Shown here one piece after another: positions 33,958 through 42,407 of a stretch of DNA of 64,000 bases. The stretch spans positions 372,001-436,000 of the forward strand of contig CAXXHM010000001.1 of NCBI GenBank assembly GCA_963664655.2, written 5' to 3'. Below the pieces are notes generated by a model. The model saw only the letters and a list, made by a program, of their open reading frames with translations. It did not search any database and was not told the origin of the DNA. How positions within the stretch are numbered: position 1 is the first letter of the stretch; each line of letters starts with the position of its first letter. This DNA is from Desulfospira sp963664655 (GTDB lineage Bacteria > Desulfobacterota > Desulfobacteria > Desulfobacterales > Desulfobacteraceae). A program made the position numbers and the translations under genes.

Positions 33958-34452
33958 ATGTCCGATAACGAAAAAATCAATCTGCTGATGGTGGATGATG
34001 AGGAAAAATTTTTAGATGCCATTACCGAACGGCTGAAGCTCAAATTCTTTGACATTGAAACCGCCACCAATGGGAAAGATGCCATTGCCTTATCCGAACA
34101 GAGCCGGTTCGACGTTGCGGTGGTGGACCTTCAGATGCCCGGCATAGACGGTGTGGAACTGCTGAAGACGCTGAAAAAAGGGCATAAATTTTTAGAAATC
34201 ATTATCCTGTCAGGCCATGCCACCATTGAAACAGCGGTAGAATGCACCAAACTGGGCGCATATAAAATCCTTGAAAAACCCGCCAAATTTGAAGTCCTGG
34301 TGGATACCATAAAAGATGCCTATGAATCCCGGCTCAAAAAGAAATTTGAAAATGATGAAAAAAGAATGCAGGAGATTCAGTCCCTTGCCTTTGGCCAGTC
34401 TGCCCTTGGGATATTAAGAGAACTGTCCAAAATAGACGACGACCAGAAATAG
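33958..34452 (+). CDS. Response regulator with short helical tail
   Basis: 164 aa. Receiver at about 7-122 (LMVDDEEKFLD; D57 in VVDLQMPGIDG; SGHAT; EKPAKFE), then a charged helical tail of about 40 residues (SRLKKKFENDEKRMQEIQS) with no recognised output domain. A clear AAAGGAGG lies upstream of the ATG. Separated from the previous gene by 142 bp that contain a GCTGTC..GACAGC hairpin, so it may have partly separate expression. Last gene of the plus-strand cluster. Confidence 0.9.
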   Translation: MSDNEKINLLMVDDEEKFLDAITERLKLKFFDIETATNGKDAIALSEQSRFDVAVVDLQMPGIDGVELLKTLKKGHKFLEIIILSGHATIETAVECTKLGAYKILEKPAKFEVLVDTIKDAYESRLKKKFENDEKRMQEIQSLAFGQSALGILRELSKIDDDQK

Positions 34453-34470
34453 TCTCCAATAAAATTGGAT

Positions 34471-34565
34471 GGAGACCGGAGAAAAGGAGACCGCATACCG
34501 GATGCGAAACCCTTAAGGATGGGCCATCCGGTCTGCGGTCTCCCGTTTCCGGTCTCCGTTTTTAT
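34471..34565 (+). terminator. Large heptamer-based inverted repeat, probable terminator
   Basis: Arms of about 34 bases (GGAGACCGGAGAAAAGGAGA... at 34471 and its near reverse complement ending CCGGTCTCC at 34557) are followed by GTTTTTA. The arms are built of GGAGACC/GGTCTCC and GTTTCCG heptamer-like units. It lies 18 bp after the response regulator stop and before the convergent comF gene. Confidence 0.75.
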
Positions 34566-34589
34566 CCATGCGATTACCCTGCCCCGGAC

Positions 34590-35411
34590 CTAATGCCCAC
34601 TGCTTTTCAAGGCCCGGGCAAGCACCAGCACATCCACCTCATCCGCCCCGCCCCGGTAAAGGGTTCTGGCAGCCTCCCGACAGGTACTGCCCGTTGTATA
34701 CACATCATCAACCAGAAGAATTCTTTTGCCCTGAATCTGCTGTTTTCCTTTTTGGGTGACCTGAAACGCATTTTTCAGGTTCTTTTTGCGGGCCCCGGCA
34801 TCAAACCCGGTCTGGGGCCGGGTATGAACCACCCGTTTTAAACTGGTGATATCAATGTTCCAGTCAGGGGGCCGGCGGTATGCCTGCTGATACAGCCCGG
34901 GAAAATGCCGGACCAGGACATAGGCCTGATTGAATCCCCGTTTCATCAGCCGCCGCACGTGCAAAGGAATGGGCAGAATCAAATCCGGTTCGAAGTCTTT
35001 AAAATGGGTCTCAAAGGCCTGAAACAGAAGGACTTCAAAAATCCGGGACAGGGACAGCCGGGACCGGTATTTGAACGCCGGGACCGCATCCTGAACGATC
35101 CCTTTGTATTTCAGGGCCGCCCTGACGTTACGGATATCCTTGCCCGCGGATTTGCTTTTCAAACAGGCCTCGCACAGGTGGTTTTCCCCCTGTTCAAACA
35201 GATGGCCGCACCGGGGGCAAAACGGTTCCTGAAAAATCTGGGCCCCGCTGCCCAGGCATGGCTTGCAGAAAATCCCTTCAAAGGACCGGCCAAAGCGGAC
35301 GCCGGGATCCAGAAAAACCCCGCACTTCAGGCATCTGGCCGGAAACACAACATTACCCAGCACCGAAATCCACCGGGTTTCGCGAATCATGTCTCTTAAT
35401 GGCAATCCCAT
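34590..35411 (-). CDS. ComF family phosphoribosyltransferase-like protein
   Basis: 273 aa. N-terminal zinc-finger region with several CxxC pairs (CLKCGVF, CKPC, CPRCGHLFEQ, CEAC), then a phosphoribosyltransferase fold with the PRPP loop ILLVDDVYTTGSTC near the C-terminus. ComF/GntX proteins act in DNA uptake or recycling in some bacteria; the exact reaction is unknown. Convergent with the two-component cluster; heptamer-type repeats lie on both sides. Confidence 0.9.
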   Translation of the reverse strand: MGLPLRDMIRETRWISVLGNVVFPARCLKCGVFLDPGVRFGRSFEGIFCKPCLGSGAQIFQEPFCPRCGHLFEQGENHLCEACLKSKSAGKDIRNVRAALKYKGIVQDAVPAFKYRSRLSLSRIFEVLLFQAFETHFKDFEPDLILPIPLHVRRLMKRGFNQAYVLVRHFPGLYQQAYRRPPDWNIDITSLKRVVHTRPQTGFDAGARKKNLKNAFQVTQKGKQQIQGKRILLVDDVYTTGSTCREAARTLYRGGADEVDVLVLARALKSSGH

Positions 35412-35444
35412 GATTTTGTTCGAATAGGGGTTAAAGGTTCTAAT

Positions 35445-35538
35445 GCAGGAAACGGACGCCGGAAGGAGGGAGGCCGAAGACCGGACATCACGGTTTCCCC
35501 GGGTATACGCATTCCGGCCTCAGGTTTCCGGTTTCCAT
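35445..35538. repeat. GGTTTCC/CCGGCCTC heptamer-like cluster
   Basis: Contains GGAAACGGACGCCGGAAGG, GACCGGACATCACGGTTTCC and GGCCTCAGGTTTCCGGTTTCC; arms are partly inverted. Same vocabulary as the cluster at 34471. Lies in the divergent gap between comF and the isomerase-like gene. Confidence 0.5.
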
Positions 35539-35713
35539 TCAATTTATTTGGATAATTTAACCCATTATTTAACCGGATCACAATCCCGCAGCCAAAAAAC
35601 AAAAATTTTATACTAAAGTGTTGCATTATTGGCCCAACACTGCAAGTTATACTTTTAAGAACAGCCGGGGTTTAAATTTAACGGTAACACCTTTGGAAAA
35701 AAGGAAAAAACAA

Positions 35714-36511
35714 ATGAAATACGGCGCCATGAACTTTCCCGTCAAACCGGTACTGGATGAGGTTGAAAAAATTGCAGGCCTGGGATTTGACTACGTGGAG
35801 CTGACCCTTGACCCGCCCTGTGCCCACTATTCTGATATCGACAATGTGGCTGATCAGTTGACCCAGGCCCTGGCCAGGCATTCTTTAGGCCTTGTCTGCC
35901 ATCTGCCCACCTTTGTGTTTACGGCTGACCTGGCCTTGGGGATCCGAAGGGCATCGGTGAACGAAATGCTCAATTCCCTGAGAACAGCGGCAAAAATCAG
36001 GGCCCAGAAGGTGGTGCTTCACCCGAGTATTATCCACGGCATGGGCCCCTTTGTCATGGACAAATCCTTGAAATACGCTAAAAAAAGCTTTGAGACCATT
36101 CTGGAGGAAGCCCAAGGATTAGCCCTGCCCGTTTGTTTTGAAAACATGTTCCCGAACTACAATTCTTTCTTCAGTCCCGATGACTTTTCAACCTTGTTTG
36201 ACGAATTTCCCGGCCTTAAAATGGCCCTTGACACCGGCCATGCAAACCTTGGTGACCCGGGGGGGGAAAGGCTTTTCGAATTTATTGACCGATTTCCCGG
36301 CCGCATCGGCCATGTCCATGCCAGTGACAACAACGGTCAGCGCGATGACCACCTTAAATTGGGGGACGGCTGTATTGATTTTAAAAAACTGGCCCATATG
36401 CTTAATGCGGCCGGCTACAATGACACCATCACCTTTGAAATTTTTACACAAAAGCCCAAGGACCTTTTGGAGAGCCGGGAACTCATGGCGGCGCTCCTGG
36501 CAGAAATTTGA
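35714..36511 (+). CDS. Sugar phosphate isomerase/epimerase-type TIM barrel protein
   Basis: 265 aa from the ATG at 35714 (AAGGA upstream). AP endonuclease 2 family: MKYGAMNFPVKPVLDEVEKI, LVCHLPTFVF, KVVLHPSI, CFENMFPNY, MALDTGHANLGDPGG, IGHVHASDNNGQRDDHLKLG, all metal-binding segments of xylose isomerase-like barrels (His, Glu, Asp ligands). It may isomerise or epimerise a sugar; the substrate cannot be told. A longer open frame to 35618 has no ribosome binding site. Confidence 0.85.
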   Translation: MKYGAMNFPVKPVLDEVEKIAGLGFDYVELTLDPPCAHYSDIDNVADQLTQALARHSLGLVCHLPTFVFTADLALGIRRASVNEMLNSLRTAAKIRAQKVVLHPSIIHGMGPFVMDKSLKYAKKSFETILEEAQGLALPVCFENMFPNYNSFFSPDDFSTLFDEFPGLKMALDTGHANLGDPGGERLFEFIDRFPGRIGHVHASDNNGQRDDHLKLGDGCIDFKKLAHMLNAAGYNDTITFEIFTQKPKDLLESRELMAALLAEI

Positions 36512-36609
36512 TTGACCTCGGGTAAAGGGTTGACTATTATCGTTTGCATCTGGGCAACGTTTCGTCCAAACACGGGTTACCTTAAGGCATTGTATTAGGA
36601 ATCAATTTT

Positions 36610-36780
36610 ATGAATGCATTATTGATATTTGTTGTCCGGCTGATCCTGGGCCTGGTATTCGGCATCATTTTAACCCGGCTGTTCAGGCCGGACTGGGGGA
36701 TCTACCACGGCGTCGTTACCGGGATTATCCTCACGGCACTGGCATACGGCATGAGTTATTTTCGAAAACGCAATTCATAG
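36610..36780 (+). CDS. 56-aa small membrane protein upstream of selB
   Basis: ATG at 36610 to TAG at 36780. Two hydrophobic segments (LLIFVVRLILGLVFGIIL and VVTGIILTALAYGMSYF) joined by a short loop with RLFRPDWGIYHG; the tail is basic (RKRNS). AGGAAT lies 9 bases upstream. Too short for most ORF filters. It lies 34 bp before selB on the same strand and may be co-transcribed. Function unknown; the two-span hairpin topology is the only clue. Confidence 0.65.
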   Translation: MNALLIFVVRLILGLVFGIILTRLFRPDWGIYHGVVTGIILTALAYGMSYFRKRNS

Positions 36781-36814
36781 TATTTGATTTTTTTTGGTTT
36801 CAAAGGGGACCCTT

Positions 36815-38728
36815 GTGGAGAACATCATCTTAGGAACTGCCGGACACATTGACCATGGCAAAACCAGCCTGGTCAAAGCCCTTACCGGCATTGAAACCGA
36901 CCGCTTAAAAGAAGAAAAGGAACGGGGCATCACCATTGAGCTCGGGTTTGCCAGCCTGGACCTTTCCAACGGAAAACATATCGGCATTGTGGACATGCCG
37001 GGCCATGAAAAGTTCGTTAAAAACATGGTGGCCGGTTCCAGCGGCATTGACCTGGTCACCATGGTCATTGCCGCCGACGAGGGGGTCATGCCCCAGACCC
37101 GGGAACACCTTGAGATCTGCCATCTCATGGGAATTGAATACGGGATGATCGCTTTGACCAAAATCGATATGGTGGATGAGGACCTGCTCGAACTTGCCAT
37201 GGAAGATATTTCCGATTTTGTAAAGGGGACCTTTCTGGAAAACAAACCGGTCGTTCCGGTTTCTTCGGCCACGGGCCAGGGCATTCCCGAATTTGTGTCC
37301 ACCCTTGAATCCATTTGCAGCCAGCTGCCGGAACGAAAATTTTCCTCCATTTTCAGGCTTCCCGTGGACCGGGTTTTTTCCATGAAAGGGTTTGGCACGG
37401 TCATTACAGGGACCCTTATTTCCGGAAAGGTCCGCGTGGGAGAAGACATCATGGTCTTTCCCAAACGGATCACCTCCAAGGTCAGGGGGATCCAGGTTCA
37501 CTCAAACGGCGTGGAAACCGCCGGGCCCGGCACCCGGACCGCCATCAATTTCCAGGGCCTTGATAAAGAAGCCGTCACCCGGGGGGATATCCTGTCCAGC
37601 CCCGACGCCCTAATTGAAAGCTATATGGTGGATGCCAGTTTTCTTTACCTGAAAAGCAACACCAAACCCGTCAAAACAAGGACACGGGTCCGGTTCCATT
37701 CGGGCACCAGCGAAATTTTAGGATACCTTATCCTTCTGGACAGGGATGAACTGCTGCCCGGGGACGAGGCCCCGGTCCAGTTCAGGCTCGAGTCACCGGT
37801 CTGCTGCATCAAGGATGACCGGTACGTGATCCGCAGCTATTCGCCCGTCCGGACCATTGGGGGCGGCGCTGTCCTCAACCCGGTGTCCCGAAAATACAAA
37901 CTCAATGACCAGGCGGTTATAAACGGCCTTAAAGAATTGCTCGCCGGAGACCCTGAGCAGACCATTTTGTTTTTCCTGTCCCTTAAGGGGGTTACGGGAA
38001 TCTCCTTTGGCGAGCTTCGGGTCATGACCAATATTGCCGATAAGCCCCTGGCAGCGCTTCTCCAGAAACTCCAGGCCCGGCAGGATATTGTCCAGATCGA
38101 CAAGGAGCGCCAGGTTTACGTCAGCGGTTCGGTTTTTGAAAATTTTAAAGAAAAAGTCATCCAAAAAATTCAGGACTTTCATGAGGCCAACCCCTTAAAA
38201 GAGGGCATGCCCACCCAGGAATTAAAATCCAAATTCCAGTATATCCAGGACCCCAAATTTTTTAACATTCTCTTTGCCCGGCTGGCCAAGGATGAAGCCA
38301 TTGTTCAAGATAAAAACCTGGTTAAACTGGCCGGGTTCAAGGTGGCCCTGAAGGTGGACCAGCATGAAGTCAAGGATAAAATCATTCGGGTTTATAAAGA
38401 TGCCGGCCTGACCCCGCCGTTTTTCAGGACCATCTGCCAGGACCTTGACCTGGATGAAAAAACCGCCAAAGGGGTGCTTCACATGCTCATTGAAGAAAAC
38501 GCCATTGTAAAGACCAAAGATGATCTCTACTTTGACGCCACCGCCATTGAAGGCCTTGAAGCCCGGGTGATTGATTTTTTAAAGGCCAACGGCCAGATAT
38601 CCACCCCTGAGTTCAAAGACATGACCGGCATTTCCAGAAAATTTATTATTCCATTGATTGAGTATTTTGATTCTACCCGGCTGACCATCCGGGTAGGGGA
38701 TGTGCGACAGCTAAGACGCAAACTCTAA
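36815..38728 (+). CDS. selB: Selenocysteine-specific elongation factor SelB
   Basis: 637 aa from the GTG at 36815 (AAAGGGG upstream). It begins MENIILGTAGHIDHGKTSL, the G1 loop. G3 is DMPGHEKFVKNM and G4 TKID. The EF-Tu-like domains 2 and 3 follow, then the C-terminal winged-helix domains that bind the SECIS hairpin (about 390-637; FKDMTGISRKFIIPLIEYFD). It brings Sec-tRNA to UGA codons. The presence of SelB shows that this organism decodes UGA as selenocysteine, which supports the HesB-like selenoprotein at 53.6 kb. selA and selC are not in the window. Confidence 0.95.
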   Translation: MENIILGTAGHIDHGKTSLVKALTGIETDRLKEEKERGITIELGFASLDLSNGKHIGIVDMPGHEKFVKNMVAGSSGIDLVTMVIAADEGVMPQTREHLEICHLMGIEYGMIALTKIDMVDEDLLELAMEDISDFVKGTFLENKPVVPVSSATGQGIPEFVSTLESICSQLPERKFSSIFRLPVDRVFSMKGFGTVITGTLISGKVRVGEDIMVFPKRITSKVRGIQVHSNGVETAGPGTRTAINFQGLDKEAVTRGDILSSPDALIESYMVDASFLYLKSNTKPVKTRTRVRFHSGTSEILGYLILLDRDELLPGDEAPVQFRLESPVCCIKDDRYVIRSYSPVRTIGGGAVLNPVSRKYKLNDQAVINGLKELLAGDPEQTILFFLSLKGVTGISFGELRVMTNIADKPLAALLQKLQARQDIVQIDKERQVYVSGSVFENFKEKVIQKIQDFHEANPLKEGMPTQELKSKFQYIQDPKFFNILFARLAKDEAIVQDKNLVKLAGFKVALKVDQHEVKDKIIRVYKDAGLTPPFFRTICQDLDLDEKTAKGVLHMLIEENAIVKTKDDLYFDATAIEGLEARVIDFLKANGQISTPEFKDMTGISRKFIIPLIEYFDSTRLTIRVGDVRQLRRKL

Positions 38729-39058
38729 TGTTTGACTCACAAATTTGCCCATCTGCTGTGTTGCAGAAAGATTTGTGAGCCACAGCGCTCTTGATGGGTT
38801 ATCCGGCCAAACACCCTTCCCGCTCAAAAATCATATGGATTCTGCCATTGCGGCATCAGGGGGCGATGTTGATGCCGATCCTTACATAATCCAAATTATT
38901 TTAACATGTTCCACAATCCGAACCCCTTATTCTGCGGGGAAATAAAAATTTTGCAAACTATTTTCTAATCCTTTCTTAACCATTTCTTAAAACATTGGGT
39001 ATAAGACATGAAGCATTCTTTTAGTGATTTTCATGAACTTAACTGAACAGGATGCGTT
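38729..39058. other. Intergenic region after selB with a hairpin
   Basis: At 38736-38779 CTCACAAAT and ATTTGTGAG form a perfect 9-bp stem enclosing CTGC..GCAG. It may terminate selB transcription but lacks a clean T run. The rest is AT-rich towards the GNAT gene start and probably holds its promoter. No gene found. Confidence 0.5.
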
Positions 39059-39865
39059 ATGGGAAAAAATTCACCGTTTCGGATAACCGTTTTTAACCGG
39101 CCGGGACAACGCCTCATGGATACCGAATTTCAAAATCTGGTCCATGACATTCAGGAAATTGCCGGCTCATGCTTTAAGGAACTTCCCCCCTATCAGGCCA
39201 TGGTGGGCACCAGAGAGGAGCTGTCGGACAAACTCATCAGCGTGGCCTGGGATGAGGATGGCACCCCTTGCGGGTTCTGCTCCATGGTCTTCCTTCCGGT
39301 TGAGGGAATCGGCAATGTCCTGCACCTTGGACTGACCTGTGTGGCGCCCCGGTCCCGGGGCCGGAAGCTGACCCACCTGCTGGTCAAAAAAGCGCTCACC
39401 AGCTATCTGTTCCTGCAAAACCCCTTTGGCCGGATCTGGGTGAGCAACTGTGCGGCTGTGTTGAGCAGCCTGGGCAATGTGGCCATGCATTTTGAAAATG
39501 TGTATCCCTCCCCCTTTTACCTGAAGCACCCCAACAAACACCACCTGAAAATTGCCAACGCCATTAACAAACAGTTCAGGGCCAAAATGTATGTGCTTGC
39601 CGATGCGGTCCTGGACGAAGAACGGTTTATTTTTAGAGGAAGCGTTAAAGACACGGTGTTTCACAAAGAAAAAGGCGATTTTCAGTACTACCACCGAAAA
39701 AGCTATTTAAACCGGTTTTATTCAGGACTGATGGATTTCAGCCAGGGAGACGAGGTTCTCCAGATCGGCTATTTCAGGCTGGCGTCCATTATGAAATACT
39801 ATCTGCGCCAGCACAGAATCAAAAAACTCAACCACATGGAGAGACCTGTCATTGAAACGGTCTGA
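39059..39865 (+). CDS. GNAT-like acyltransferase
   Basis: 268 aa. The segment VLHLGLTCVAPRSRGRKLTHLLVKKAL resembles GNAT motif A with its R/Q-x-x-G-x-G/A acyl-CoA loop (here RSRGRKL). The rest includes a long C-terminal part rich in aromatic and basic residues. No membrane segment. It overlaps the start of the plsC-like gene by 14 bp, so the pair may make or modify an acylated lipid or metabolite together. Family is reasonably likely; substrate unknown. Confidence 0.65.
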   Translation: MGKNSPFRITVFNRPGQRLMDTEFQNLVHDIQEIAGSCFKELPPYQAMVGTREELSDKLISVAWDEDGTPCGFCSMVFLPVEGIGNVLHLGLTCVAPRSRGRKLTHLLVKKALTSYLFLQNPFGRIWVSNCAAVLSSLGNVAMHFENVYPSPFYLKHPNKHHLKIANAINKQFRAKMYVLADAVLDEERFIFRGSVKDTVFHKEKGDFQYYHRKSYLNRFYSGLMDFSQGDEVLQIGYFRLASIMKYYLRQHRIKKLNHMERPVIETV

Positions 39866-40604
39866 CCCCTATGTTTCTGCCCTGCCCTGTATTCGCCTAA
39901 TCCGGGTGCTTGCCCTGACAATTTATCATGTGGCCGGCGTCATTGCCGCCACTGTTTTTAAAGGGCGGGATCCTTCCCGGATCGCCCGCCAGGCAAAGGG
40001 CTGGGCCGCGGACCTGGTGAACCGGCTTCACATCGACATCCAAATTCAAGGGAAATTCCCGGACCGCGGGGTTCTGGTGGTCTCCAATCACCGGTCCTAT
40101 CTGGACATTGTGGTGATCCTTTCCCAGATTGAATCGGCCTTTCTGGCCAAGGTTGAGTTGCGCAAATGGCCTGTTTTCGGTTTTGCCGCCATGAAAGGGA
40201 ACACCGTTTTTGTGGACCGTTCTGACCGCGACAGCCGGAAAGCCTCCCGAGAACAAATTATAGACCGGCTCAACCAGGGCATTTCAGTGGTGGTCTTTCC
40301 CGAAGGAACAACCAGTGCGGGCCCGGGGCTCCTCCCCCTTAAAAACGGTATTTTTGACATCACCGCCACAAAGAACATCCCCGTGGTCCCGGTGGCGGTC
40401 TGCTATGAAAATAAAAATGCCGCATGGATAGATGACGACACCTTTGTCCGCCACTTCTTAGACATTTTTAAAACCAGACCCTTAAAAAGCCATCTCATCA
40501 TCGGCCCGGTTCTGACAAAGCCCAATGCCGCAGATCTCAAGGCATCCTGTTATCATTTCATTGAACAGGCCCTGGCATCAAAAGACAACAGCCCTGCCGT
40601 ATAG
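39852..40604 (+). CDS. 1-acyl-glycerol-3-phosphate acyltransferase family protein
   Basis: 250 aa. PlsC family: catalytic HxxxxD in VVSNHRSYLDIVVI, the glycerol-phosphate motif VVFPEGTTS, and one N-terminal hydrophobic anchor (LALTIYHVAGVIAATVF). It should acylate a lysophospholipid or related alcohol at the membrane. The start is TTG at 39852, preceded by GGAGAG, inside the GNAT gene. The two overlapping genes suggest a joint pathway. Confidence 0.87.
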   Translation: MKRSDPYVSALPCIRLIRVLALTIYHVAGVIAATVFKGRDPSRIARQAKGWAADLVNRLHIDIQIQGKFPDRGVLVVSNHRSYLDIVVILSQIESAFLAKVELRKWPVFGFAAMKGNTVFVDRSDRDSRKASREQIIDRLNQGISVVVFPEGTTSAGPGLLPLKNGIFDITATKNIPVVPVAVCYENKNAAWIDDDTFVRHFLDIFKTRPLKSHLIIGPVLTKPNAADLKASCYHFIEQALASKDNSPAV

Positions 40605-40644
40605 AATTTCACATCTGCTTAGTTGAAACCATCCCTGAAAAGTT

Positions 40645-40779
40645 AATCTCCAGTTGGCCGGAAACCAACTCCGGCCATAGGCGACTTCCGGTCTAAAGGC
40701 ATGCTGCCGCAAGCTTACCGGATGCTTCCTCAGTGCCCGGCACTGAAACCAAGGTGTTTCCCCACGTTTCTTCTGTGGT
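40645..40779 (+). ncRNA. Candidate structured RNA (cofactor-riboswitch-like)
   Basis: Several strong helices sit close together: GGCCGGA/TCCGGCC at 40656-40676, GCAT..ATGC and CCGG pairs around 40688-40725, CAGTGCC/GGCACTG at 40731-40745, and CCAC..GTGG at 40762-40778. The repeated GAAACC elements and the GGCGACTTCCGG segment remind me of molybdenum/tungsten cofactor leader RNAs, but this is recall, not a model match. No molybdenum gene follows; rubrerythrin begins about 245 bp downstream. The remaining gap to the rubrerythrin gene is AT-rich, with no gene seen. Confidence 0.35.
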
Positions 40780-41023
40780 CAAATAAAGGGAGAGGTCAAA
40801 ACCCTCAATTTTAAGTTAGCCGGGGTATAAAGGAATAGTTTAAGGTTGAAATCGAGGGGAATTTAAACTTTATTTCCGTTTTTTCAAACAATTGCAAGGT
40901 ACCGCACCGGAAGAAACGGCACATACAATGATTGATAAAAATTTAAGAAAATAGTAAAAAAGCGAGAACGATACAAATAAATTCAGCTTTTTTCATCGGT
41001 TCATTAAATAAAGGGAGAAAATA

Positions 41024-41524
41024 ATGGCAACAACCAATGAGAATCTAAAAGAGTCGTTTGCAGGTGAAAGCCAGGCCAATCAGAAATACAGGGCTTTTGC
41101 CAAAAAAGCCGAAAAAGAAGGGTTTAAAAATATTGCAAACCTGTTTAAAACCACTGCCGAAGCAGAACGGATTCATGCCGAGGGCCACCTGGCCGCTCTG
41201 GGTATGATTGCGTCAACCGCCGAAAATCTCCAGGCCTCTATTGACGGTGAAACCGAAGAGTTCTCCCGTATGTATCCGCCCATGCTGGAACAGGCGGAGG
41301 CGGACGGCCACAAAGCCAAAATTATGTTTAAATTTGCCCTGGGTGCAGAGGAAGTGCATGCCAACCTCTACACAAAAGCCTTGGAGGCGGTTAAAAAAGG
41401 CATCGATCTGGATGTCAGCGAATTCTACCTGTGTCCAGTCTGCGGTTACATTGAACTGGGAACCGCGCCGGAAAAATGCCCGATCTGCTCTGCCAAACAA
41501 TCCAAGTTTATCTTGGTTGATTAA
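41024..41524 (+). CDS. Rubrerythrin
   Basis: 166 aa. Ferritin-like di-iron domain in the first 130 residues (ESQANQKYRAFAKKAEKEGF; ETTAEAERIHAEGHL-like segment KTTAEAERIHAEGHL; EVHANLYTKALEA), then a rubredoxin-like Fe(Cys)4 domain (CPVCGYIE, CPICSAK). Reduces hydrogen peroxide with NAD(P)H-derived electrons in anaerobes. Clear AAGGGAG upstream of the ATG. Stands alone, with a long AT-rich leader. Confidence 0.95.
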   Translation: MATTNENLKESFAGESQANQKYRAFAKKAEKEGFKNIANLFKTTAEAERIHAEGHLAALGMIASTAENLQASIDGETEEFSRMYPPMLEQAEADGHKAKIMFKFALGAEEVHANLYTKALEAVKKGIDLDVSEFYLCPVCGYIELGTAPEKCPICSAKQSKFILVD

Positions 41525-41532
41525 TTGAATAC

Positions 41533-41571
41533 CTGCCGACCCCGAATATGATGGACTGCTCGGGCCGGCAG
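41533..41571 (+). terminator. Hairpin after rubrerythrin
   Basis: CTGCCG..CCCCGA and TCGGG..CGGCAG pair with one bulge each. It lies about 10 bp after the stop. No T run follows, so the terminator call is modest. Confidence 0.4.
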
Positions 41572-41620
41572 TTCAACACCCGGGGGACATGGAATCAAAA
41601 ATAAAAGGGGAGGGTCAAAC

Positions 41621-41693
41621 CTTAATGACAAAATCAAGGTTTGACCCCAACAAGGCTCTTAATGACAAAATCAAGGTTTGACCCCAACAAGGC
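41621..41693 (+). repeat. Two tandem copies of a 37-bp sequence
   Basis: CTTAATGACAAAATCAAGG followed by TTTGACCCCAACAAGGC occurs twice back to back (41621 and 41658) with one mismatch at the end. It borders the degenerate transposase and could be an insertion footprint. Confidence 0.9.
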
Positions 41694-41940
41694 CGGCATG
41701 GGCTTTGACCTTTGCTTTTCCCCGCTTTTTTTTCAATTTCCTGTAGAGGTCGGACAGCCTGAGTTTCTTGCCTTGATATTCATAAAACCATTTTGGGTGG
41801 TCTTTCAGCATGCAGATGACGTGTATGTGTTCCCGCAAACCAACTATCCATTAAAACATATCTGGCCCGAACGCCCATATCAAGGGCTCTCAAGAAAAAT
41901 TGGAACTTTTCTTAGAGGACGCCCAAATATGATGCAGCTG
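41681..41940 (-). pseudogene. Degenerate IS4-type transposase remnant
   Basis: On the minus strand two reading frames give typical transposase pieces: RARYVLMDSWFAG (the conserved Asp region of DDE transposases) and then, after a frameshift or deletion, MLKDHPKWFYEYQGKKLRL followed by a basic tail (RKLKKKRGKAKVKA). The order and spacing fit the C-terminal half of an IS4-family enzyme with the middle lost. No ends of an intact element are visible; a 37-bp tandem repeat overlaps the 3' end. Confidence 0.65.
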
Positions 41941-42344
41941 TAAAAAGGCATATTTTGCATGTTTTAAAAGTAACGAATTGAAATAATAGATAGTAAATGG
42001 GGCATTGTTGACTTATTATCAAACCATCAACGAAAATTAGCACAACAAAAAACGCTGCAGCGGACCCGAGGGTGCTGTCGGCTTTTCGAAAGTATCTGGT
42101 TTTTAAATCGAATTAAGCTTCGGGAATCTGCTTGGTTAGTCGCTGAAGGGAATAAAATCATAGATTTGAAACCAATTTTTTTGGAATTGGTTTTAACATT
42201 AATGCCTTAATTGAGAGAATCAGAGGTTAATCGTATAACAAAACTTTTTCAGCGGGTCGCAAAAAGCCGCGACCGCAGAAGAGCAAAGTTTTTTTGCTGT
42301 GTTTAAAACCCCTGACTATTTGACAATAAAGCTCGATATTATGC

Positions 42345-42373
42345 TTGACTTTGTTACATGAAGTTGATTAAAT
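42345..42373 (+). promoter_or_regulatory. Candidate promoter of the DUF4143 ATPase gene
   Basis: TTGACT at 42345-42350 and TTAAAT at 42368-42373 are spaced by 17 bp, about 35 bp before the ATG. Between 41940 and here the sequence is AT-rich with a GCGGGTCGC..GCGACCGC hairpin near 42256 and no gene. Confidence 0.4.
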
Positions 42374-42407
42374 ATCTCTGACTTTATGACAAAAAAATGA
42401 GAATGCA

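Noticed and set aside
38745..38945. 66-aa open frame after selB
   Set aside because: Begins inside a hairpin, has no ribosome binding site and no recognisable sequence.
41641..41943. 100-aa plus-strand open frame in the transposase remnant
   Set aside because: It is a shadow of the minus-strand transposase pieces and the 37-bp repeat.
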